A stretch of DNA of 64,000 bases from an uncultured Acidobacteriota bacterium (GCA_937859595.1 CALMAH010000015.1:124001-188000); one strand, 5' to 3'; counted from the first letter of the stretch, positions 35,273 through 44,917 are shown. The notes: generated by a model from the sequence alone, not told the origin. Translations and numbers: made by a program.

Positions 35273-35567
35273 GCGTCATACGATATTCATTTGCCATTGA
35301 TGGATGGCCGTGGGCCATTGAGACTTCAATGCCTTTGGTGTAGGCCTCGAGGGCCTTTTCTCGCTGGCCGGTCGCGAGATACGCTTGTGCAAGCGTTCCG
35401 TAGGCATTCCCCTCGTCGTCCGCCTTTCCTAGATACGCCTCGATCATTTCAATGACCTTTGCGTGGTCGCCCGCCTTTTCACATTCCTTTGCCAGCCCGA
35501 ACATCACCATGGTGTTCTCGGGATCAACGGCCAGCATTTGTTCAAACACTTCGATACGGTTCTGCAT
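35250..35567 (-). CDS. Small TPR protein
   Basis: This 105-residue cytoplasmic protein consists mostly of two to three TPR units: FEQMLAVDPENTMVMFGLAK, AYLGKADDEGNAYGTLAQAY and ATGQREKALEAYTKGIE. It probably mediates protein contacts. The ATG at 35567 (MQNRIEVF) is preferred to an upstream in-frame start that would overlap the radical SAM gene. It lies between that gene and a hypothetical one on the same strand. Confidence 0.75.
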   Translation of the reverse strand: MQNRIEVFEQMLAVDPENTMVMFGLAKECEKAGDHAKVIEMIEAYLGKADDEGNAYGTLAQAYLATGQREKALEAYTKGIEVSMAHGHPSMANEYRMTLDLDLTD

Positions 35568-35608
35568 AGTTTTAAGTAGATTATAACCGCATTCACGAGT
35601 CGAAGCGC

Positions 35609-36658
35609 TTAGAAGAGACATTGTTGGGCGGGTTCTTTCGATATCTCCTCAACCACCGGGCGTTCGTGCTGTTTAAAGCCTAGACGTCTGGCGTGGAAGT
35701 CAAACAACCTTTTTGTGACCTCCCATTGCTCGGTCTTCCCAACGCTTCGCTCTGCGTACGATCGGTGCCTTAATGTTCCGCCGCGTTCGCGGAGCATTGT
35801 GTTGATGATCTTGCGGACGCGGGTTTCGGGCAGGCGTTCGTTCATTTTCTGCACAAAGTATTGCTCAATGGAATCGGTATCGATGTGCAGCATTGACATA
35901 AAAGCGCGTCGGGCACCGCACTCTTTGGCGCGCTCCAACAGGCCGGGAATATCCGATTCGTTGTAACCGGGAATGACCGGTGCGATGCCGATGCCGGTGG
36001 TGATGCCCTCGTCCGAGAGCGTTTTCATCGCCCGAAACCTTGCTTCGGGAACGGGCGTATAGGGCTCGAAGGGGTTCGAATTTTCTTTTGTGAGAAACGG
36101 TAGCGAAAAAAAGACCGAGACGCTTGAAAGCCGTTTAATTACATCCAAGTCGCGGGTAACGAGCGGCGACTTTGTTACAATTGCGATCGGTACGCGAAAC
36201 TCCGCGCACACCTCAAGGCATTTTCGCGTCAGCTTATACTCTGCCTCAAGCGGCAGATAGGGATCGGTCGCAAACGAAAAATCGAGATGCGGCATTTTAT
36301 CCCGTGTCTTTTTCAGTTCCTCGCGAAGCAGCTGTGGAGCGTTGGGCTTTACGACGATCTTTGTCTCAAAATCCGTGCCCGCGCCATAACCGAGATATTC
36401 GTGATACTGCCGGGCAAAGCAATAGGTGCAGCCGTGAATGCATCCGCGATAGCAATTGACCGTGTAACGCCATCCGCCTTCCCAATCGGAAGCAAAGGCC
36501 TTGGTGATCACCTTTTTTGTAGCCGTTTCCTCAAAGACCACAAGCCTTGTCGGCGGCGGCTCGCCAACAAACTCAGCCGAGTAGCGGTCATAAGGATTTG
36601 GCGGATTCGCAATCTGTCGCACAGATGCAACAATATCGCATCCACACACAAAACGCAA
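35609..36658 (-). CDS. Radical SAM protein (PA0069/Rv2578c-like, SplB-related)
   Basis: This 349-residue protein has the radical SAM cluster motif C-x3-C-x2-C in YRGCIHGCTYCFARQYHEYLG, preceded by NCY. The following FATDPYLPLEAEYKLTRKCLE and PLVTRDLDVIKRLSSVSVFFSL match the group related to spore photoproduct lyase. The substrate is unknown; DNA or RNA repair-like chemistry is often proposed for this group. An N-terminal stretch with PYDRYSAEFVGE and ITKAFASDWEGGWRY precedes the domain. It is the first of three same-strand genes. Confidence 0.88.
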   Translation of the reverse strand: MRFVCGCDIVASVRQIANPPNPYDRYSAEFVGEPPPTRLVVFEETATKKVITKAFASDWEGGWRYTVNCYRGCIHGCTYCFARQYHEYLGYGAGTDFETKIVVKPNAPQLLREELKKTRDKMPHLDFSFATDPYLPLEAEYKLTRKCLEVCAEFRVPIAIVTKSPLVTRDLDVIKRLSSVSVFFSLPFLTKENSNPFEPYTPVPEARFRAMKTLSDEGITTGIGIAPVIPGYNESDIPGLLERAKECGARRAFMSMLHIDTDSIEQYFVQKMNERLPETRVRKIINTMLRERGGTLRHRSYAERSVGKTEQWEVTKRLFDFHARRLGFKQHERPVVEEISKEPAQQCLF

Positions 36659-36734
36659 TTTAATCGCAGAGGCTGAGAGATTCAGAAACGCAGAAACCTT
36701 CTCATTGATTCTTCGAGTCTCTGTGTCCTTGCGG

Positions 36735-37214
36735 TTAAAGCTCAGTCTGCATCAGCAGATCTGTTTGAGGGTCGGACCCGAGTAAGAACACGTGCGATCC
36801 GACGACGCGGAAGCCGTTCTTTTCATAAAACCTCTGGGCTCGCGGGTTATATTCCCAAACGCCGAGCCACATCACATCACAGCCTAGATTTCGGCCGCGT
36901 TCGAAACATGCGTCCATAAGCGTCTGCCCAACGCCCTGCCCAAGAAACCTCTGATGCGAATAAAGCCTATTCAGCTCGATCGGCCTTTCTGCTGTTATGC
37001 CTTCCTCGATCGCTCCGACTATCAACCTTGCATAACCGGCGGGTTCGCCGCCGATCTCAGCGATCAGGAATATATTTCGCTCATCGGCAAGCTCCGCGTC
37101 TATCTGCTCTCGGCTAAACGCCGCTGCCATATATGCCGCCAAGTCATCCGGCGCATTCTTGGGATGCTCATGAAAAGCATCCCAGAACGTCGCGAATGCA
37201 AGTTCGGTAACCAT
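36735..37214 (-). CDS. GNAT-family N-acetyltransferase
   Basis: This 159-residue protein has the acetyl-CoA-binding motif A region LYSHQRFLGQGVGQTLMDACFERG and a C-terminal YEKNGFRVVG typical of GNAT proteins. The family's first strand appears to be encoded in frame upstream of ATG 37214 (reading KIDIRRCEPLDLE), yet no ATG, GTG or TTG is present there. Translation may begin at a rare codon, or the start was damaged. The substrate is unknown. Confidence 0.75.
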   Translation of the reverse strand: MVTELAFATFWDAFHEHPKNAPDDLAAYMAAAFSREQIDAELADERNIFLIAEIGGEPAGYARLIVGAIEEGITAERPIELNRLYSHQRFLGQGVGQTLMDACFERGRNLGCDVMWLGVWEYNPRAQRFYEKNGFRVVGSHVFLLGSDPQTDLLMQTEL

Positions 37215-37394
37215 CTCGAGGTCGAGCGGCTCACACCTTCGAATGTCGATCTTCGCTTGCTCGCGCTTGTTCAGACAGTTTTTACTCCGTACGACGAAAA
37301 ATATAGGTCTTGAGAGACGAACGAAAGAAACTCAACTTTCGTAACAACTTCATCAGCCCGGTCGTTCGAGACTCTCAGCGACTATGTCGGATGA

Positions 37395-38009
37395 TTAGAA
37401 GCCCTCGCGTCGATCTTCACATTGGTCTCTATTCTGCCTACTGATAATGAAGCGTGTAATCTCAGAAACTACAATTGCACCAATTATTGAGACCAATATC
37501 CAATCAAAATAAAGCGTTGTGTGAAGAAACGCATTTCGAGGACCTTCCCAGAAATAGACTTCCAAAGATTGTTTATCACGAATTGATTTTCGAAGGCTTG
37601 ATAACGCGAAAACTACCGAGACACCTATGAGCAGTAGCCCCCACCAATGGGTCTTGTACTCGAACCTTATTTGCTCTCTTTTAATCCGCAACAAGATCGC
37701 TCCAACAGCCAAAACTCCGAATAGCAGAGAGATGGCTCGATACTCGTCTCGTAGATGTTCATAAGTCCCCTTCACCGCACCGGAAAACTGAATTTGGTTC
37801 TCGTAACCGATCATCCCTTTGAACTCATTAAGGTCGGCTTCGCCGATGCGCAACCCTTCTTCGATTCCGTCCGAACGAATTGATATAGCAACCGAGATCA
37901 GCAATCCGATAACCGCTAGAGTTATAGATGCGTTGGCCAAATATCTGGTAAATCGCCTCATCATATAGACTATTGCGCGGTCTGCTGCATTTCGTCTGGA
38001 GGTGCGCAT
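37395..38009 (-). CDS. Hypothetical membrane protein, four TM segments
   Basis: Not recognised. This 204-residue protein has membrane segments near 25-45, 93-110, 122-140 and 167-190, with a soluble loop (about 48-90) between the first two. An internal ATG pair at codons 16-17 may be the true start. It follows the acyl-CoA dehydrogenase on the same strand, but codon context gives no functional clue. Confidence 0.6.
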   Translation of the reverse strand: MRTSRRNAADRAIVYMMRRFTRYLANASITLAVIGLLISVAISIRSDGIEEGLRIGEADLNEFKGMIGYENQIQFSGAVKGTYEHLRDEYRAISLLFGVLAVGAILLRIKREQIRFEYKTHWWGLLLIGVSVVFALSSLRKSIRDKQSLEVYFWEGPRNAFLHTTLYFDWILVSIIGAIVVSEITRFIISRQNRDQCEDRREGF

Positions 38010-38032
38010 GCCGCTACCACTCCAGATCCTGG

Positions 38033-39208
38033 CTATTTCATTATCAGCTTTGCGATCGTCTGGAGCTGCATGTTTGAGGTGCCTTCGTAGATGGCGCCGA
38101 TCTTTGAATCGCGCCAGTATTTTTCGACCGGGTAGTCCTTGACGTAGCCGTATCCGCCGAAGAGTTCGATGGCCTTCGAAGCGACGGCCTCGGCGCAGCG
38201 CGATGAATAGAGCTTAGCTATCGCCGCCTCCTTTATGAAAGGCTTGCCGGCATCTTTGAGGCGAGCGGCATTGTAAACCAACAGCCGCGTTGCCTCTATC
38301 TCGACCGCCATTTCAGCCAGCTGAAACTGAACGGCCTGAAAATTGCCTATAGACTGGCCAAACTGCTCGCGTTCGGCGGTGTATTTCAGAGCGGCCTCGT
38401 ATGCACCCTGGGCGATGCCGAGCATCTGCGCACCGATCCCGATACGGCCTTCGTTAAGCGTTTCGATCGAGACCTTGTAGCCCTTTCCGACCTCGCCGAG
38501 CACATTTTCTTTCGGCACTTTGCAGCTCTCGAGAATAAGTTCGGTCGTCGAAGAGGCGCGAATGCCCAGCTTGTCCTCTTTTTTCCCGACAGAAAATCCT
38601 TCAAATTGTTTCTCTACGATAAATGCCGTAATGCCCTTGTAACCGGCATCGGGATCAACAGTAGCGAAGACAATAAAGATCTCGGCCTCGTTGCCGTTTG
38701 TTATCCAAAGCTTTTGTCCGGTGAGCTCAAAATGATCGCCCTTGTCAACGGCCCTAGTCTTAAGGGCAAAGGCATCTGAGCCAGAACCGGCCTCGCTTAA
38801 CGCATAGGCACCGACCCGGCTTTCCGCCATCTGCGGGAGATATTTGCTCTTCTGCTCGTCCGTTGCCCAGCGCATAAAGGCGTTTGTAACCAGCGTGTTG
38901 TGAACGTCAACGAAAACAGACAGCGAAGCATCGACCCTCGCAAGCTCTTCGATCGCAACTATCGCGTTAAAGATCGTCGAACCCGCTCCGCCGTATTCCT
39001 CGGGCGACTCGATGGCCATCAGGCCAAGCTCGAAGCATTGCTTTATTAGATCTTGATCTAGTTTCCCGGCGTGTTCCATTGCCTCGACGCGTGGCCTCAC
39101 CTCGCCTTCGGCAAATTCTCTAACGGATGCCCGAAAAAGCTCTTCTTCCTCTGAAAGTGTCGTCAATCCAGTATTCGTTATCGCATGTGCGGTTGCGGAT
39201 GAATTCAT
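38033..39208 (-). CDS. Acyl-CoA dehydrogenase
   Basis: This 391-residue flavoenzyme oxidises acyl-CoA to enoyl-CoA, passing electrons to ETF. Family signatures include YALSEAGSGSDAFALKTRA, KLWITNG, GRIGIGAQMLGIAQGA and the catalytic Glu in IYEGTSNMQL. Overall resemblance is to short/branched-chain enzymes (ACADSB type). The ATG at 39208 follows a GAGGTAA element; an upstream TTG (39226) is less likely. No other beta-oxidation gene is adjacent. Confidence 0.93.
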   Translation of the reverse strand: MNSSATAHAITNTGLTTLSEEEELFRASVREFAEGEVRPRVEAMEHAGKLDQDLIKQCFELGLMAIESPEEYGGAGSTIFNAIVAIEELARVDASLSVFVDVHNTLVTNAFMRWATDEQKSKYLPQMAESRVGAYALSEAGSGSDAFALKTRAVDKGDHFELTGQKLWITNGNEAEIFIVFATVDPDAGYKGITAFIVEKQFEGFSVGKKEDKLGIRASSTTELILESCKVPKENVLGEVGKGYKVSIETLNEGRIGIGAQMLGIAQGAYEAALKYTAEREQFGQSIGNFQAVQFQLAEMAVEIEATRLLVYNAARLKDAGKPFIKEAAIAKLYSSRCAEAVASKAIELFGGYGYVKDYPVEKYWRDSKIGAIYEGTSNMQLQTIAKLIMK

Positions 39209-39393
39209 CTTAAAGTTACCTCGCAATAAAAAGCTGTTATCTGACCATTATATTCGATAATCCTTCATTTGAAATCCCAACGCGGCCGATACGGGTTCGC
39301 GGACACAAAAAAGTACTATTACGTTATATCAAAGTTGCTTTCCGTGAACGTGCGTTTGCCCTCAGTTCTGCAAGTGGATAGCATCATACGTGG

Positions 39394-40479
39394 TTGGCGC
39401 TGCCGGCCCGAAATGTTGTGACCCCTGACACCAACACCGCAGTCTCTCAACCGGGAAAAAATCCCACAAGGTCGTTTCGCCTGAAGGCGGCAGTGGCCGT
39501 CATGACCGGGTTGGGCGTAGCTCTGTTCTCGTTTTTCGTTTATTCGGTCGGCCTGACGGAGATCATCGACAATATTCGGCGCTTCGGGCTATTCGGTTTT
39601 GCTGTGATCCTAGTTATTTTCTTTCTGCGGATCGTCTTTCGTGCCGCTGCTTGGAAACTATCTGTTTACGAGCCCTACAGCCTGAAAATGCGTGACACGA
39701 TACCGGCGGTGGTGATCGGGGAGGTGATGAGCAGTATGATCCCGATGGGCATTATCGTAAGCGGAACCGCAAAAGCGGTCGCTGTCCGGCGGCGGGTGCC
39801 GCTGGTTGTCGGGCTCTCGTCGGTCGCGACCGAAAATCTTTTCTATAGCGTAACCACAAGTGTGCTTCTCATACTGGGTGCGCTCACCTTTGTTCGGACC
39901 TTTGATCTTGACCCGGAATGGGCGTTGCTTATAGATCTGTTCATCGTGGCGATAATCTGCGGCGTTTTGTTCCTGTTTCTGATGGTCCTAAGGCAGTGGC
40001 ACTTCGCGAGCGAGACCTGCGAATGGCTTTATCGGAGGGGAATACTGACAGGAATACTTGACCGCGGACGGATGCAGGTACGGCTCTTTGAGAATCTTGT
40101 GTATGGTTTTTATCGTCGCCATCCGGGACGTTTCTTGCCCATCTGTATATTTGAGGCAGGATTTCATCTGCTTGGGATCATCGAGGTCTGGTTTGTTCTG
40201 AGTCGGATCGCAGGATCCGGAGCGACGATCCTAAATGCATTCATGCTGGAGTCCGTCAGCCGGCTTATCTCCATCGTCTTCAAGCTTATTCCTTTCCTGA
40301 TCGGGGTGGACGAGGCCGGGGCACAGTTCGTTGCCGAGACGGTCGGCATTGGCGCCGGGATCGGCGTCACGCTGGCAATAATTCGAAAAGGCCGCGTGCT
40401 ATTCTGGGTGGCCATCGGGATCACTTTGATAGTAAGACGAGGGCTTCGTTTCAGCGGACTGCTCCGGCCATCCGAATAG
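39394..40479 (+). CDS. Flippase-like / lysylphosphatidylglycerol synthase TM-region protein
   Basis: This 361-residue integral membrane protein (UPF0104-type) has about seven to eight membrane segments and the motif MSSMIPMGIIVSGTAKAVAVRRR (residues about 112-134). It resembles the transmembrane part of MprF without the synthase domain, suggesting lipid or polyprenol-linked substrate transport. The start is unclear: TTG 39394 lacks a ribosome site and the hydrophobic core begins only near residue 30, so GTG 39418 is an alternative. Confidence 0.78.
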   Translation: MALPARNVVTPDTNTAVSQPGKNPTRSFRLKAAVAVMTGLGVALFSFFVYSVGLTEIIDNIRRFGLFGFAVILVIFFLRIVFRAAAWKLSVYEPYSLKMRDTIPAVVIGEVMSSMIPMGIIVSGTAKAVAVRRRVPLVVGLSSVATENLFYSVTTSVLLILGALTFVRTFDLDPEWALLIDLFIVAIICGVLFLFLMVLRQWHFASETCEWLYRRGILTGILDRGRMQVRLFENLVYGFYRRHPGRFLPICIFEAGFHLLGIIEVWFVLSRIAGSGATILNAFMLESVSRLISIVFKLIPFLIGVDEAGAQFVAETVGIGAGIGVTLAIIRKGRVLFWVAIGITLIVRRGLRFSGLLRPSE

Positions 40480-40482
40480 GCC

Positions 40483-40866
40483 CTATCGTTGACGAGCTAA
40501 CAGCGTATCGAACGTCAGCAATCGAGTTTCACGTTCCTGGAAGCATAAGACCAGTGATCGAGAGCAGATCATGAGACGGCCGCGGCTATTGTGGAGACGG
40601 TGCAGCCTGCCGCGTTCTGAAAGAAACTCGATGTCCTGAAGATCCGAATTGAACTCTAGTGCGGCGTCGGAATGACTCAGTAAGCGGGATGTCCGCCCAC
40701 AAAATCGGCAATAGGCCCAATGCCCCGACCTTCTGCCCGGGGAACTGAGGTGAGTATCCCTCTCATGCGTTGTTCTGTTCACAAGTTTTCTTTCATGCCT
40801 CCATTTGCGAATAATGGTTTTGATTATCCGGCTTGCCCGGTGATATTCTCGTTTCTCTCGCGGCAA
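40483..40866 (-). CDS. Possible small hypothetical protein
   Basis: Not recognised and only weakly supported. The 127-codon frame reads Arg/His-rich with one CxxC (YCRFCGRTS) that could be a zinc knuckle; the C-terminal half (LQDIEFLSERGRLHRL) looks more protein-like. No ribosome site is convincing. Stops of this frame and the flippase-like gene lie 3 bases apart. Confidence 0.3.
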   Translation of the reverse strand: MPREKREYHRASRIIKTIIRKWRHERKLVNRTTHERDTHLSSPGRRSGHWAYCRFCGRTSRLLSHSDAALEFNSDLQDIEFLSERGRLHRLHNSRGRLMICSRSLVLCFQERETRLLTFDTLLARQR

Positions 40867-40974
40867 AAGGGACGTTTTAGTGGCTATATCGAGCGCACGT
40901 TATTTTTATCAAAACCCTATCGGCCGTATCTTTAGAGGAAGTTAAAAATTTTCTGAAGATAATCTGAATCAGCC

Positions 40975-42711
40975 ATGTATGGTGACGCGAAAGAGGTATT
41001 CGAATTTGGGCACTGCCGGCTGGATGCCGTCGAACGCCGACTCATTTGCAGGGGAAATAATGTTCCTCTGGCACCAAAGGTATTCGACACATTGCTGATG
41101 CTAGTTCGAAACGCCGGACGGGTCCTTGGCAAAGATAGAATGCTCGCCGAGATATGGGAGGGCAGCTTTGTAGAAGAAAACAATCTTGCACAGAATATTT
41201 CGTTGCTTCGCCGAATCCTGGGCGAGACCAAGGAAAAGAAATTTATCGAGACCGTTCCAAAATTCGGCTATCGCTTTGTAGCAGACGTAAAGGTCGACGG
41301 ACAGGGTCAATCGGAAACCTCATCGACCGTGAAATCCTCCGCGGCGGTTCGCGAATCCCTTTTAGCCTTACCAATACCTCCCATTCCCCCGGATACCCGC
41401 TATGCGCGAAACGGCGATATAAACATCGCCTATCAGGTGGTCGGGAACGGGCCCGTAGATATCGTTTTCGTAATGGGATGGGTCTCGCATTTGGAGTATT
41501 TCTGGCGAGAGCCGCGGGTAGCTCATTTTTTCACACGCCTTGCGTCATTTTCGCGGTTGATACTTTTTGATAAACGCGGTACGGGTTTGTCAGACCGGGT
41601 CCCGATCAAGGAACTGCCCACGCTCGAGCAGCGAATGGAAGACGTACACGCTGTGATGGATGCAGTTGGTTCAGAGCGTGCCGTACTTATTGGTGTCTCT
41701 GAAGGCGGCCCAATGTGTTCGCTGTTTGCGGCCACATATCCGGAGAGGACAACCGCCCTCGTGATGTTCGGTACCTACGCAAAGCGAATATGGGACGCGG
41801 ATTATCCCTGGGCACCAAAAGCGGAGTCCCGGAAAGAATTCCTTGACCAGATACAGCGCGAATGGGGTACAGCCGTCGGTATCGAAGAGCGCGCACCGTC
41901 GCTTGCCGACGATCCCGGTTTTCGCGACTGGTGGGCCGAATACCTGCGCATGGGAGCGAGTCCGGGTGCGGCGGTCGCCCTTACGAAAATGAATGCGGAG
42001 ATAGACGTGCGAGACGTGCTCCCATCGATACGGGTTCCTACCCTTGTGCTGCATCGGACCGGTGATCTCTGCTTAAAGGTTGAGGAGGGCCGATATGTCG
42101 CCTCAAAGATCCCCGGCAGCGAGTTTCTGGAGCTTCCGGGAATTGACCATCTGCCGTTCGTTGGCGACCAGGATGCGGTCTTGAATGCGATCGATCAGTT
42201 CATAACCGAATTGGTCAATCCGGGGACCTATGACCGGGCCCTTGCTACGGTTATGAACATCAAATTCGGCGGCTCATCAACCGGAACCGAGGGCGACATC
42301 CGAGAAGTGGACGTCGCCACCGAACAGTCAGCGTCGCTGCTTCAAAGGAACATACAGGTCTTTCGAGGCCGTGAGGTCGAACGTCATAACGGCGAGGCAT
42401 TGGTCACGTTTGATGGGCCGGCAAGAGCGATCAGGTGTGCTAGTTCGATCCTTAAGGAGGCCGAAGCTCTGGGTATTGCAGTAAAGATCGGCCTTCACAC
42501 AGGTGAATGTGATATTTTGGACGGCAGATATGGCGGCGTAGCTGTTAAACTTGCCGAGAAGATATCGAACTTTGCAGAGACGGGCAGCATCTTGGTGTCC
42601 CGCACGGTCAAGGACCTGGTCGCGGGCTCCGGGATCGCGTTCAGCGAATACTCGATAGTCTCGTTTGACGATGTAGAGGGCGAGTGGAGACTTTTTACGG
42701 TCGAGGTATGA
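40975..42711 (+). CDS. Winged-helix / alpha-beta hydrolase / cyclase-like fusion protein
   Basis: This 578-residue three-domain protein has an OmpR/CadC-type winged helix (residues about 8-105), an alpha/beta hydrolase (about 140-400) with nucleophile elbow G240-V-S242-E-G-G and a late His in GIDHLPFVGD, and a class III nucleotide-cyclase-like domain (about 415-578). The latter keeps KIGLHTGECDILDG but lacks the usual metal-binding FTDIVGS segment, reading ATVMNIKFGG, so it is probably not catalytic. A direct transcription regulator responding to a hydrolase-bound ligand is inferred. Confidence 0.85.
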   Translation: MYGDAKEVFEFGHCRLDAVERRLICRGNNVPLAPKVFDTLLMLVRNAGRVLGKDRMLAEIWEGSFVEENNLAQNISLLRRILGETKEKKFIETVPKFGYRFVADVKVDGQGQSETSSTVKSSAAVRESLLALPIPPIPPDTRYARNGDINIAYQVVGNGPVDIVFVMGWVSHLEYFWREPRVAHFFTRLASFSRLILFDKRGTGLSDRVPIKELPTLEQRMEDVHAVMDAVGSERAVLIGVSEGGPMCSLFAATYPERTTALVMFGTYAKRIWDADYPWAPKAESRKEFLDQIQREWGTAVGIEERAPSLADDPGFRDWWAEYLRMGASPGAAVALTKMNAEIDVRDVLPSIRVPTLVLHRTGDLCLKVEEGRYVASKIPGSEFLELPGIDHLPFVGDQDAVLNAIDQFITELVNPGTYDRALATVMNIKFGGSSTGTEGDIREVDVATEQSASLLQRNIQVFRGREVERHNGEALVTFDGPARAIRCASSILKEAEALGIAVKIGLHTGECDILDGRYGGVAVKLAEKISNFAETGSILVSRTVKDLVAGSGIAFSEYSIVSFDDVEGEWRLFTVEV

Positions 42712-42764
42712 GGGATATGCCTGGTCCCGTTTGGAAGAAGCTACAGAGCAGAAAACAGATAACC

Positions 42765-44306
42765 ATGACACCAAACAGAAAGATCATATTCACACTTTTT
42801 CTTCTCCTTTTCGCCGCAGCAACTCCGGCCCGCTCGATCACCGAGAAGATCGAGAAGATCGACAATTATGCAAAGATGCTGATGAGCGACTGGGAACAAC
42901 CCGGAATGTCCGTCGCGATAGTGAAGGACGACAAGGTCGTTTTTCAGAAAGGATACGGCACACGCGAGCTTGGAAAAAATGAGCCCGTTGATCCCGACAC
43001 CGTGTTTGCCATTGCATCAAACTCCAAGGCGTTTTTGACGGCGACGCTGGCGATCTTGGTTGACGAAAAGAAGATCGCCTGGGACGACAAAGTATCGAAA
43101 TACCTGCCTGAATTTCAGATGTACGACACCTGGGTCACCAGCGAGTTGACGATTCGCGACCTTGTTACACATCGTGTCGGGCTAGACACTTTCAGCGGCG
43201 ACCTGCTCTGGTATGAGACTACCTATTCGGCCGATGAAATAATGAAGAGGCTGCGCCATTTAAGGCCGGTATCCAGCTTTCGCAGCCGATATGGTTATCA
43301 AAATCTGATGTTCATTACCGCGGGGCGTGTAGTAGAAAAGGTCTCCGGAAAACCGTGGTGCCAGTTTGTAAAGGAGAGGATTCACGATCCTTTGGGAATG
43401 GCCCGGACAACGTGCAGTGTCCGCGACCTGCCTGAGAACTCCGCATTTCCGCACAATGAATCCGGCGGCAAGCTTCGCGTGCTGCATCGGGGCAATGTTG
43501 ACGGTGCAGATTCGGCCGCTTCGCTCAATTCGTCGGCCGCCGACCTGTCAAAATGGATACGAACTCAGCTCGGCCGAGGTAGCTTTGAAGGCAAACGTAT
43601 ATTCAGCCGAGAGCGCGCATGGGAGATGTGGCAGCCTTACTTTGCACGGCAGCTGTCAGAGCAGTTCACGCGCGACAATCCGGGCCGCAACTTCAGCGGT
43701 GTTGCAATGGGCTGGTTCACCTATGACTTTCTCGGCAAGAAGGTTGTGGACCACAGCGGCGGGCTCGATGGTATGCTCTCGTTTACCGTGTTGGTACCGG
43801 AAGAGAATCTGGGATTCGTCATCCTTACAAACGGGGAAACGCCGGTGTTCCGCATAATGATGAACAAGATGCGCGACATTCTTTTGGACGCCCCGGAACG
43901 CGACTGGAACGCCGAAGCCAAGGCGCAGGTGGCGAGGAATCGAGAACGAGGCGCCGAAACCCTGAAACGGGTCGACGCAACGAGAATTCCGAACACGCGG
44001 CCATCGCTGGGCCTTGCGAACTATGGGGGTACATACAGCGACAGCCTTTATGGCGACATCAGCATTATCGAAGAGAACGGAGGGCTTGTAATGCGCTTTC
44101 TGGCATCTCCGCGATTTGTGGCAGATCTCGAACATTGGCACTACGACACATTCGTGATCCGATGGCGCCCGTCGGTCGCATATGATTTCCCTCGCGGTTT
44201 TGTGACATTTACGCTGGATGGGAACGCGAGAACGGACGAGTTAAAGATAGATCAACCGAACAATGATTTCTGGTTCTATGAGCTGAGGCCGAGACGTACT
44301 CAGTGA
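42765..44306 (+). CDS. Secreted serine hydrolase, class C beta-lactamase fold
   Basis: This 513-residue protein has a signal peptide (KIIFTLFLLLFAAATPARS). The SxxK motif (SNSK in FAIASNSKAFLTATLAIL), the YxN motif (YQN in SRYGYQNLMF) and HSGG (VVDHSGGLDGM) are all present. A C-terminal DUF3471-like domain (about 400-513) follows. Members are peptidases or esterases rather than true beta-lactamases. The ATG at 42765 opens the signal peptide; earlier in-frame starts overlap the preceding gene. Confidence 0.88.
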   Translation: MTPNRKIIFTLFLLLFAAATPARSITEKIEKIDNYAKMLMSDWEQPGMSVAIVKDDKVVFQKGYGTRELGKNEPVDPDTVFAIASNSKAFLTATLAILVDEKKIAWDDKVSKYLPEFQMYDTWVTSELTIRDLVTHRVGLDTFSGDLLWYETTYSADEIMKRLRHLRPVSSFRSRYGYQNLMFITAGRVVEKVSGKPWCQFVKERIHDPLGMARTTCSVRDLPENSAFPHNESGGKLRVLHRGNVDGADSAASLNSSAADLSKWIRTQLGRGSFEGKRIFSRERAWEMWQPYFARQLSEQFTRDNPGRNFSGVAMGWFTYDFLGKKVVDHSGGLDGMLSFTVLVPEENLGFVILTNGETPVFRIMMNKMRDILLDAPERDWNAEAKAQVARNRERGAETLKRVDATRIPNTRPSLGLANYGGTYSDSLYGDISIIEENGGLVMRFLASPRFVADLEHWHYDTFVIRWRPSVAYDFPRGFVTFTLDGNARTDELKIDQPNNDFWFYELRPRRTQ

Positions 44307-44652
44307 TCCCGGAAAAAGCATCAGGATGAATTGCGATTGTGAGTCTTCCTTCTACTTTGCGATCTGTTTTGCGGACTCCGCGATTTTGTGTGAGGCAGGC
44401 GGTTGATGCAAAGTCGCCAAGAACACAAAGTTGGAAGATCTAGAATGAATATCTCTAACAGGGGAACCGGGATGATCGTTCCTTGCATACCGCCGTTCAC
44501 CTTGACGTGGCTGCTCCTTCGTGTTCTTTATATCGGCGGGTCGGACCTAGCAAGCTCTGCCGGCAACGAGTGGACACGGAAATGCCGCAAGTGTAAGATT
44601 TCTCTTGCAGTTCTTGATTTGTTCAAACATCATTATTGGGGGACGTGGATCA
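44307..44652. other. Intergenic stretch without a clear gene
   Basis: These 346 bases hold only an unsupported open frame (44403-44705) in another frame, without family resemblance. No RNA fold or repeat stood out. Confidence 0.5.
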
Positions 44653-44838
44653 ATGGCAACAATATACAAAGCTACTTTAGTGGCGGAAGACGGCAAGAAA
44701 GTTAGTATCGAGATCGAGGACCCCGATTCCTCAGGGACGACAAACGTGAGTGCCGAGGCCGATTCGAGCACAGGTGAAGGAAGTTTTACCTTCACCGATT
44801 CTAGCGGAAAGAGGCTTACGATCACGATCGCAGAGTGA
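44653..44838 (+). CDS. Small acidic hypothetical protein
   Basis: This 61-residue acidic beta-prone protein reads MATIYKATLVAEDGKKVSIE and ends RLTITIAE. Not recognised. The C-terminal TITIAE recurs twice in the next gene, so the pair may be related or co-functional. The ATG at 44653 was chosen over an in-frame upstream start with an implausible N-terminus. Confidence 0.6.
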   Translation: MATIYKATLVAEDGKKVSIEIEDPDSSGTTNVSAEADSSTGEGSFTFTDSSGKRLTITIAE

Positions 44839-44917
44839 AAAGAAATAAACTTGATATGCAAGACAATGCGTCAACTGATCTAGAGTTCATCATCTTAGAG
44901 GAGTTATTCATCAACAG

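Noticed and set aside
44403..44705. Plus-strand open frame before the small acidic genes
   Set aside because: It overlaps the better supported small gene in another frame and shows no protein-like pattern.
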